64,000 nt of DNA. It comes from Chitinophagales bacterium (GTDB taxonomy: Bacteria > Bacteroidota > Bacteroidia > Chitinophagales > LD1). Below are positions 55,479 through 62,276 of this stretch, piece after piece (the first letter of the stretch is position 1; every line of letters begins with the position of its first letter). The position numbers were made by a program, and so were the translations under genes. Under the pieces are notes generated by a model. It saw nothing but the letters and a program-made list of their open reading frames with translations. It was not told the DNA's origin and made no database searches. Where the stretch lies: the NCBI GenBank assembly GCA_026129525.1, contig JAHCHW010000001.1:1-64000 (forward strand), read 5' to 3'.

Positions 55479-56723
55479 ATGAAAGCAACCGTAATTACCA
55501 TTGGCGATGAAATACTGATTGGGCAAACTATTGATACCAACAGTGCCTGGATTGGGCAAAAGTTTAATGAGCTGGGCGTACAACTGCACGAGATAATTTC
55601 GTGTGGCGATAGCAGCGAACAAATTGTTGATGCATTGAACCGCGCAAAAAGCACTTCAAAAATTGTGTTGCTCACAGGCGGGTTGGGTCCCACCAAAGAC
55701 GACCTCACCAAAAAAACGCTGGTGGAATATTTCAACACCGAATTGGTATTGAACGAAGAAGTGTGGGAGCGCATGAAACAGATTTTTGAAAAGCGCGGCA
55801 AGGAAGTGCTGGAGATGAACCGCTCGCAGGCGATGATTCCGAAAGATGGCACCATGCTGCCCAACATGCGCGGCACGGCACAGGGCACCTGGTTTGAGCG
55901 CGATGGAGTGGTGTTTGTTTCGCTGCCCGGGGTGCCGCACGAAATGAAACACGTAATGGAAGCACAGGTGCTGCCCCGCCTGCGCGAAAAATTCGACTTC
56001 CCGAAAATTGTTCATGCTACGCTGATGACTGCCGGTGCAGGCGAATCGGTAATAGCCGGCAAACTATCCGACTTTGAAGCACAACTGCCCGCCAACATTA
56101 AACTGGCATACTTGCCCGAATTAGGGGTAGTAAAACTCCGCTTAACCGGCAGTGGCGATACCGATGATATTAAAGCCGCAGTAGAAGAGCAGAAACAAAA
56201 AATAAAAACCCGGCTGGGCGATTTGGTATATGCCGAAGGCGAAGAAAAATTAGAAGTAACAATCGGCAAACTATTGCTCGAACAAAAAGCCACCGTAAGT
56301 TGTGCCGAAAGTTGTACGGGCGGATTTGTTTCCCACCTGTTTACTTCGGTGCCCGGCAGTTCGAAATACTTTGAAGGAAGTGTGATTTCGTATTCGTACG
56401 ACATTAAGGAAAAATTACTGGGCGTAAACAATACCACCCTGAACACCGTAGGGGCGGTAAGCCACGAATGTGTTGCCGAAATGTTGAGCGGTTTGCTGCT
56501 ACGCAGCGGCACCACCTACGGCATTGCGGTTAGCGGCATTGCCGGACCCGATGGCGGAACCCCCGATAAACCCGTAGGCACTGTTTGGATTGCCGTTGGC
56601 ACTAACGAAAAACAGGTTATCCGCAGGTTTCAGTTCTTTCCATCGCGTATGGAAAACATCCGCGTGTTTGCCCATGCCGCGCTCAATATGCTGCGGTTGT
56701 TTATGCTGGGCAAGTTGCAGTAA
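55479..56723 (+). CDS. cinA: CinA-family protein (competence/damage-inducible)
   Basis: 414 residues. The N-terminal MoaB/MogA-like domain has 'GDEILIGQTIDTNSAWI' and 'LTGGLGPTKDDLTKKTL'. The C-terminal PncC domain (about 270-414) has 'SCAESCTGGFVSHLFTSVPGSSKYFEGSVISYS' and 'AVSGIAGPDGGTPDKPVGTVWIAV'. Family members act as ADP-ribose pyrophosphatase and NMN deamidase in pyridine nucleotide recycling. It is cotranscribed with lptD. The 42-bp repeat array begins 11 bases after its stop. Confidence 0.95.
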   Translation: MKATVITIGDEILIGQTIDTNSAWIGQKFNELGVQLHEIISCGDSSEQIVDALNRAKSTSKIVLLTGGLGPTKDDLTKKTLVEYFNTELVLNEEVWERMKQIFEKRGKEVLEMNRSQAMIPKDGTMLPNMRGTAQGTWFERDGVVFVSLPGVPHEMKHVMEAQVLPRLREKFDFPKIVHATLMTAGAGESVIAGKLSDFEAQLPANIKLAYLPELGVVKLRLTGSGDTDDIKAAVEEQKQKIKTRLGDLVYAEGEEKLEVTIGKLLLEQKATVSCAESCTGGFVSHLFTSVPGSSKYFEGSVISYSYDIKEKLLGVNNTTLNTVGAVSHECVAEMLSGLLLRSGTTYGIAVSGIAGPDGGTPDKPVGTVWIAVGTNEKQVIRRFQFFPSRMENIRVFAHAALNMLRLFMLGKLQ

Positions 56724-56734
56724 ATGATATTGCC

Positions 56735-57238
56735 GTTAATAGTGCACTGCCAAACGCAACTGTGTGTGGCAACCAATTATTCAATATACAGCCCAACAGG
56801 TGTCTGTTTCATAATAACTTGAACAAGTTACTGCAAAACGGACTTGTGTTTTGCCATGAATTGAACAAGTTACTGCAAAACGGACTTGTGTTTTGCCATT
56901 AGTTGAACAAGTTACTGCAAAACGGGTTTCTGTTTTGCAACAACTTAAGCGCTGAACTGTGCAACGGGTTTGTGTTTAACATAAACTTGGACAAGATGGC
57001 AGCAAACGGAGTTGTGTTTAACATAAACTTGAACAAGTTACTGCGAAACGGAGTTGCGTTTAACATAAACTTGCTCAAGTTGCTGCCAAACGGAGTTGTG
57101 TTTAACATAAACTTGAGCAAGTTGCTGCCAAACAGAAACCCGTTGCACAGCAACTTGCGTAACGTAGCCCAAAACGGAGTTGCGTTTAACATAAACTTGG
57201 ACAAGATGGCAGCAAACGGAGTTGTGTTGGCAATTGAT
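56735..57238. repeat. tandem array of twelve 42-bp units rich in inverted repeats
   Basis: Twelve head-to-tail units, exactly 42 bp each, with no gaps; the first two (56735, 56777) are diverged. Consensus unit: TTG-AAC-AAG-TTA-CTG, then CAAAACGGA-TTGTGTTTT and a variable tail. Palindromes recur: AACTTG-AA-CAAGTT across unit junctions, GCAAAAC...GTTTTGC in units 3-5, and GTTTA-ACA-TAAAC ending units 6-9 and 11. Both strands stay open in one frame, giving a 14-residue repeat like 'LNKLLPNGVVFNIN'; the plus frame is broken once by TAG at 56900-56902. It fills most of the 561-base gap between cinA and the convergent SRPBCC gene. I know of no described family. Confidence 0.9.
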
Positions 57239-57274
57239 AGCGCTTTCTGCTATTGATAGCGCTTTCTGTTATTG
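57233..57274. repeat. 19-bp direct repeat, 2.2 copies
   Basis: ATTGATAGCGCTTTCTGCT (57233-57251) is followed by the same with TT at the end (57252-57270) and ATTG. It abuts the 42-bp array and the end of the SRPBCC gene. Confidence 0.85.
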
Positions 57275-57284
57275 TCTTTTTCGC

Positions 57285-58292
57285 TTATGGAGCTACAAAA
57301 AAGAAAATCTTTGTATGCCACTTTGTACTATCCGGTTCGCCCGCTGGGTCAGTGATGTATTCTTCAATTACCATAGTGGGATTTGTTTTTCCAAGTTCTT
57401 TCAGTTTGGCATCCATTGCCTCGTATGGTTTTTTCATTTCATCGCCATAGGGTCCGTAGTAATCAATGCTATAGCCTTTGGTTGCGGGCAAACTGAGGTT
57501 GTTGTATCCTTTCAGCGTAACGGTTTTTCCTTCGTAAGGAATAGCGGCAGCTACATCGGTTTTCATACCGGCTTCATCGTAATCGTAGTAAACTCCCAAC
57601 GGAATTCCCGGAGTTGCACCACTTTTGGTAATAGCCTCGTACATCTTGCCGTAATGTTCTCCGAAAAAATTAGATAAATCGGCAAAGCCTACCACTTTAC
57701 GGAAAGCAAGGCAATTTTTCTCAGCCCAGTCAATTTCTTTTACCTCATAAACCGGTGCCGCCTCACAAAATGCTTTTAACTGTGCAAGCCCCTTTTCGTA
57801 ATCACTGCCAACAGCTTTATCCATGCCCCCCATCAGCGTTAGAAAAACGCGCGACATAAAATCGCTTTCGCCCCTCATGCCCCAGGTAACTTTTGTGCCG
57901 CCATCAGCTTCTTCCAAACTAAAATAGGTAGTGGAACTGCTCTTAAACGGTTTCAAAAACTCCAATGCTTGTTCTAAGTATTTCCCATCTTCAAGTTTAG
58001 TGATAGTCATAGAGCCGGAACCGGCTTTATCGTTGCCCTCCCAGCTATATTTGGCGCCAACCGTACCATCGGTTCCTTCCAAATTCGTTTTCATGTTCGG
58101 GTCTAACTCCTGCCAGGGGCTCCATTTCGGAAACTCTGAATAATGACTAATAGCGTGAAAAACTTTTGAGGCTGATGCGTTAATAACAGCATCGCGCTTT
58201 ATATCATAGGCTTTCTCTCCCGTTAAGCCGATGATGACAACTACAGCAACGAGAACGGCAACAATAATGCCGATGATTTTTAAAATTTTCAT
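57285..58292 (-). CDS. SRPBCC domain plus GyrI-like effector-binding domain protein
   Basis: 335 residues. An N-terminal membrane helix 'IGIIVAVLVAVVVIIGL' is followed by an SRPBCC/START-like lipid-binding fold (about 30-175, 'DAVINASASKVFHAISHYSEFPKWSPWQELDP') and then a GyrI/AraC effector-binding-like domain (about 180-335, 'KKPYEAMDAKLKELGK', 'EYITDPAGEPDSTKW'). The pair occurs in Bacteroidota and probably binds a small hydrophobic ligand at the membrane. It diverges from the ACP cassette. Confidence 0.85.
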   Translation of the reverse strand: MKILKIIGIIVAVLVAVVVIIGLTGEKAYDIKRDAVINASASKVFHAISHYSEFPKWSPWQELDPNMKTNLEGTDGTVGAKYSWEGNDKAGSGSMTITKLEDGKYLEQALEFLKPFKSSSTTYFSLEEADGGTKVTWGMRGESDFMSRVFLTLMGGMDKAVGSDYEKGLAQLKAFCEAAPVYEVKEIDWAEKNCLAFRKVVGFADLSNFFGEHYGKMYEAITKSGATPGIPLGVYYDYDEAGMKTDVAAAIPYEGKTVTLKGYNNLSLPATKGYSIDYYGPYGDEMKKPYEAMDAKLKELGKTNPTMVIEEYITDPAGEPDSTKWHTKIFFFVAP

Positions 58293-58363
58293 GGTGTTTA
58301 GGTTTTAGTGGATAGTGAAAGTATGATTTTGTTTTCAGGTATAAAATCCCCTTAAAAGTTTGT

Positions 58364-58375
58364 ATTGTAAACAAT
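58364..58375. promoter_or_regulatory. possible operator palindrome ATTGTAAACAAT
   Basis: A perfect 5-bp inverted repeat around AA in the divergent spacer between the SRPBCC gene and the ACP cassette, 72 bases before one start and 108 before the other. It may bind a regulator of either or both. Single site, so weak. Confidence 0.25.
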
Positions 58376-58482
58376 CGTTGAGTGGCGCGCAGCAAACTAC
58401 GTTTCACAACAATGGAAATCGCAGCATCTTCTTCCATACCTGTTCACCATTCCCCAATAATATTTACTTTGGGGCGGCTATT

Positions 58483-58710
58483 ATGGAACTACAGGAGTTT
58501 ACCAAAAAATTTGCGGAGTGTTTTAATCAAACCGATGCATCGCTTATTACCCCTCAAACCGCGTTTAAAAATCTGGAAGAGTGGGGCTCTATGTTGGCAC
58601 TTATTGTAATTGCTATGGTTGATGCCGACTACGGCAAAACCATTACTGCCGATGATTTGAAAAATGCTGATACCATAGCTGCCCTTTTCGAAATTGTAAC
58701 TAAAAAGTAA
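58483..58710 (+). CDS. acyl carrier protein
   Basis: 75 residues from MELQEFTKKF. Helix II begins 'EEWGSMLALIVIAMVD', with S36 the predicted phosphopantetheine site. The residue before it is Gly instead of the usual Asp (DSL/DSM), as in some specialised ACPs. The stop overlaps the next start as TAATG. It probably serves the ketosynthase directly downstream and is not the main fatty-acid ACP. Confidence 0.85.
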   Translation: MELQEFTKKFAECFNQTDASLITPQTAFKNLEEWGSMLALIVIAMVDADYGKTITADDLKNADTIAALFEIVTKK

Positions 58711-59765
58711 TGGCGCTGTTTTCCGTACCCAACGTGCAACTGAAAGGATTGGCGGTGAGTGTTCCCGCTAATACGGAGGACAACATGCAATTGGAATTGT
58801 TTACCCAACCCGAGCGCGAATTGTTTGTTAAGACGGTAGGTATAAGGTACCGAAGAGTAGCTGCTAAAGAAGTTACGGCAGCTGACCTGTGTTTTAGTGC
58901 TGCCAATAAGTTGCTGACGGAAATGAACTGGCAGCGCCATGAAGTAAGCGTGCTCATTTTTATTACCCAAACACCCGACTATATTATTCCGAACACATCC
59001 TCGCTTTTACAGGAAAAACTCGGCTTATCGAAAAGTTGTTTGGTGTTTGATGTTAACCTCGGCTGCTCGGGATATGTGTATGGCTTATCGGTAATAAGCA
59101 GTTTACTGCAAAACATTCCCAACGGAAAAGGTTTGTTGCTGGTTGGCGATGTATCTACCGCTGTTATTTCGAAAAACGACCGCAGCACCACACCACTTTT
59201 CAGCGATGCAGGCTCAGCCACTGCTTTGGTTAATACCGGTGCCGGTGTTATGCACTTTAACTTACAAACAGACGGTAAAGAATACGATGATATTATAGTG
59301 CCCGATGGCGGCTTCCGCAACAAAACAAATACCGAATCATTTATTGAAAGAGAAGTTGAGAAAGGCATTTGCCGAAGTAATTTGGATATGAAGTTAGACG
59401 GGGTAAAAATTTTCAACTTCGCATTGCGCGAAGTAGCGCCCAATGTAAATGCACTGCTACAAACTTATTCCATTGCCAAAGAGGACATAGACTGCTTTGT
59501 AATGCATCAGGCAAATTTGCTGATGCTGGAAAGCGTTCGCAAAAAACTGCAGGTGCCTGCCGAAAAATTCCCGTACAGTTTATACCATTTCGGAAACACA
59601 AGCTCCGCCACCATTCCGCTTACCATGTTGGTAAAAGAAAACCGTAAGCTTAGTTCAGAAAAAGCCAAGTGGCTGCTTTCGGGCTTTGGGGTTGGCTTAT
59701 CGTGGGGAAGTGTATATCTTGAAACCGAAAACGTAACCTGTTTACCGCTTATCGAAATCAAGTAA
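58710..59765 (+). CDS. 3-oxoacyl-ACP synthase III (KAS III-like)
   Basis: Condensing enzyme, 351 residues. Catalytic triad C119 ('NLGCSGYVYG'), H266 ('VMHQANLLML') and N296 ('HFGNTSSATIPL') is complete. 'TQTPDYIIPN' and 'DAGSAT' are family motifs. Stop and next start overlap as TAATG. With its own ACP, glycosyltransferase and acetyltransferase, it probably makes an acyl group for a surface glycan or lipid, by inference. Confidence 0.92.
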   Translation: MALFSVPNVQLKGLAVSVPANTEDNMQLELFTQPERELFVKTVGIRYRRVAAKEVTAADLCFSAANKLLTEMNWQRHEVSVLIFITQTPDYIIPNTSSLLQEKLGLSKSCLVFDVNLGCSGYVYGLSVISSLLQNIPNGKGLLLVGDVSTAVISKNDRSTTPLFSDAGSATALVNTGAGVMHFNLQTDGKEYDDIIVPDGGFRNKTNTESFIEREVEKGICRSNLDMKLDGVKIFNFALREVAPNVNALLQTYSIAKEDIDCFVMHQANLLMLESVRKKLQVPAEKFPYSLYHFGNTSSATIPLTMLVKENRKLSSEKAKWLLSGFGVGLSWGSVYLETENVTCLPLIEIK

Positions 59766-60694
59766 TGACTTCCTCTGCCCTATATTCTGTAGTAGTACCG
59801 GTTTACAACAGCGAAAAAACCCTTGCAGAACTATGCAGGCGTATTGCTGAAACGTTTGCTGCCATGCCGGCTGCTTTCGAAATTGTTCTGGTAAACGATA
59901 ACAGCACCGATAACAGTTGGGCAGTAGTTAAAAAGCTGAAACAGGAATACGGCACCAAACTGACAGCCATACACCTTCGAAAAAATTTCGGACAACATAA
60001 AGCATTGCTTTGCGGCTTTCAGTTTGCAGCGGGAGAGTATGTAATTACCATTGATGACGACCTTCAGTTTTACCCCGAAGACATTGCCTTACTCATCAAA
60101 AAAATTGAAACTACCTCATCCGATTTGGTATATGGCACTTATCAGGACGAGCGGCAGCATTCGCCCATACGCAAATGGGGCAGCAATTTTGTAGGATACA
60201 TTTTCGAGAAATATGGCAACACTGTCGGGCAGGGTTCCAGTTTTAAAATTATCCACCAAAGTGTTATCGAAAAAATAAAACACTACAACCACTCTTTTAC
60301 GTTTATTGATGAAATTCTCTCGTGGCATACCACCAAAATTGAATGGCAGGAAGTGCGCCATGCCCCCCGCAAAGAAGGGCAATCAGGCTACAGTGTTCCG
60401 CGCTTAGTGTTCCTTACGTTTAATCTCATTTTCGCTTACACCACCATTCCGTTGCGGTTTATGACATGGTTTGGATTGGCTTCGTTTTGGATTTGCTTGT
60501 TCATTGTTATCTTTTTCGTTTATCAGAAAGTAACCCTTGGTTCACCGCTTGGCTTTACCGCGCTTATTGTTTCCATTTTTATGTCAACCGGTTTAATCCT
60601 TTTCAGCTTGGGAATTATTGGCGAGTACCTCAATCGCTTGTTTGCATTGCAACATCGTAAGCCTCCTTATTTAATTCGCGAAGTTTTAAAATGA
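59765..60694 (+). CDS. GT2 glycosyltransferase with C-terminal membrane helices
   Basis: 309 residues of the DPM1/GtrB/ArnC-like type. 'VVVPVYNSEKTLAELCRRI' at the N-terminus, 'LVNDNSTDNSW' binding the nucleotide, DDD in 'ITIDDDLQF', then two helices (about 225-250, 262-285) at the end. Such enzymes move a sugar to polyprenyl phosphate at the inner membrane. It overlaps the KASIII stop as TAATG and the GNAT start as ATGA. Confidence 0.93.
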   Translation: MTSSALYSVVVPVYNSEKTLAELCRRIAETFAAMPAAFEIVLVNDNSTDNSWAVVKKLKQEYGTKLTAIHLRKNFGQHKALLCGFQFAAGEYVITIDDDLQFYPEDIALLIKKIETTSSDLVYGTYQDERQHSPIRKWGSNFVGYIFEKYGNTVGQGSSFKIIHQSVIEKIKHYNHSFTFIDEILSWHTTKIEWQEVRHAPRKEGQSGYSVPRLVFLTFNLIFAYTTIPLRFMTWFGLASFWICLFIVIFFVYQKVTLGSPLGFTALIVSIFMSTGLILFSLGIIGEYLNRLFALQHRKPPYLIREVLK

Positions 60695-61338
60695 AAGTAA
60701 CCCGCTACGGAGTAACCTTAGAGCGCCTTACAGCCGAAAAAACAGAAGTTGTACGCCAGTGGCGCAACGACCGTAAGATTATGCGTTTTATGTTTTACCA
60801 AGGAGAAATTACGCCCGAAATGCAGCGAGAATGGTTTACCTCCATTGATAACGAACAAAATTTTTTCTTTCTCATTTACATAAACAGCGAACCCATCGGG
60901 CTTATCAATATTTCATCTATCGATTGGGAAAACAAAACTGCTTATACCGGTTTATTTATTTATGATGATAAATATTTGGGAACCGATATTCCTGTAAGCG
61001 CTTCGCTTGGCATGCTCGATGTTTTTTTTCTGCTGTTCGATGTGCAGTTGGTGTATGCCAAAGTAAAAGGAAGCAACAAAGTGGCGCATCGCTATAACAC
61101 TTCGCTCGGGTTTACACAAACCAAAAAAATTGAATTGGGCTTAGGCTACGAATACATGCTGCAAAAAGAAATTTACCTGCTCGAAACCAAACAAATTCGC
61201 AACGCTGCCATTCACCTGAAGGGAAATAAAACAACGATAGAACTCGACAATTCCCCTATTGATAGTTGGGTAAAAGACAAACTTGCCAAAGCTAAACCCG
61301 ATGTTCTGAAAAATCTGGAAGTGGTAATCATCGGATGA
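60691..61338 (+). CDS. GNAT-family N-acyltransferase
   Basis: 215 residues. 'VRQWRNDRKIMRFMFYQGEITPEMQREWF' is the amino-sugar/RimJ-like GNAT start, followed by 'PIGLINISSIDWENKTAYTGLFI' and the acyl-CoA-binding region 'SASLGMLDVFFLLFDVQLVYAKVKGSNKVAHRYNTSLGF'. PseH-type enzymes acetylating an amino sugar look similar. An extra C-terminal part (about 165-215) is of unknown use. The stop codon lies inside the following hairpin. Confidence 0.87.
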   Translation: MKVTRYGVTLERLTAEKTEVVRQWRNDRKIMRFMFYQGEITPEMQREWFTSIDNEQNFFFLIYINSEPIGLINISSIDWENKTAYTGLFIYDDKYLGTDIPVSASLGMLDVFFLLFDVQLVYAKVKGSNKVAHRYNTSLGFTQTKKIELGLGYEYMLQKEIYLLETKQIRNAAIHLKGNKTTIELDNSPIDSWVKDKLAKAKPDVLKNLEVVIIG

Positions 61339-61357
61339 CTGAGAGTCATCCGATGAT
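61327..61357 (+). terminator. 14-bp perfect hairpin at the end of the ACP cassette
   Basis: ATCATCGGATGACT (61327-61340), loop GAG, AGTCATCCGATGAT (61344-61357). It contains the GNAT stop codon. The tail TATTCTATTC is T-rich but not a run, so it may be an mRNA 3' stabiliser more than a terminator. Confidence 0.7.
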
Positions 61358-61403
61358 TATTCTATTCAAACAACGTTTTATTAAAAGCCGGTAACATTGG
61401 CAC

Positions 61404-62273
61404 ATGGATAGCCAAGCAAAAATTCCGTTGCGCGTAAAAATGATGCAGTGGTTTTTCCGTATTGCTGGAAACATAGCCCCGCGCGCCACCATGCCCGTTC
61501 TAATAAAGTTTATGTTTTTGCCGCAAAAGCGAACGCTTAAACCTCCGCATATCGAATGTCTCAACAAAGGCGAGCAGTTTTTTATTGATGTGCACGACTT
61601 TCTCGACAATTCGAAAACACTTAAAATGTCGTGCTACAGTTGGGGAACGGGCGAAAAAATTGTGTTGCTTGTTCACGGTTGGGATGCTAAGGCACTTGAT
61701 TATTACAAAATGATACCCGTTTTGCTCGAAAATGGCTACAAGGTGGTGGCGTTTGACGGACCCGCACACGGTCAATCGGAAGGTGAGTTGAGCAACCTCA
61801 TCCATTTCAAAGAAGCAATGGGAAAGTTGGTGCACATTATCGGTAATCCCTACGCCATTATAGGGCATTCGATGGGAGGTGGTGCAAGTGCTTATTATTT
61901 AATTGAAGAAGCTGTGCAGGTTGAACGCTTAGTGCTGTTAGCTATTCCGGTTATCTCAAAGCGCTTTTTCGATATGGCTTTCGATTTTATGAAAGTGCCG
62001 CAGCGTTTGCGAAAGGTAATTTTCACTTCCATGGAAGAAACGTTCGGAAAACCTATTGAATATTACCACTTAGCCGAGCGACCGGAACCCATAAAAGCCG
62101 ACAAAATCTTTTTAGTGTACGAAGAGCAGGATGAAGAAATTCCGGTGGATGAAATCAAGTTGCTTTTAGATAAACATCCGGAAATAAAAAGCATGTCCAC
62201 TAACGGAGTAGGGCATAACCGCGTAATGAAAGACAAAGCGGTGATAGATGCTGTAGTTGATTTTTTGAAGTAA
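61404..62273 (+). CDS. alpha/beta hydrolase
   Basis: 289 residues. Catalytic S156 in 'IIGHSMGGG', acid D243 in 'YEEQDEEIP' and H271 in 'GVGHNRV' form a full triad, with the 'LLVHGWDA' oxyanion loop. An N-terminal region of about 50 residues is basic and hydrophobic. Substrate unknown. It stands 45 bases after the cassette hairpin. Confidence 0.88.
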   Translation: MDSQAKIPLRVKMMQWFFRIAGNIAPRATMPVLIKFMFLPQKRTLKPPHIECLNKGEQFFIDVHDFLDNSKTLKMSCYSWGTGEKIVLLVHGWDAKALDYYKMIPVLLENGYKVVAFDGPAHGQSEGELSNLIHFKEAMGKLVHIIGNPYAIIGHSMGGGASAYYLIEEAVQVERLVLLAIPVISKRFFDMAFDFMKVPQRLRKVIFTSMEETFGKPIEYYHLAERPEPIKADKIFLVYEEQDEEIPVDEIKLLLDKHPEIKSMSTNGVGHNRVMKDKAVIDAVVDFLK

Positions 62274-62276
62274 GAT

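Noticed and set aside
56735-57238. CRISPR array
   Set aside because: The units are contiguous 42-mers with no unique spacers, and no cas gene is near.
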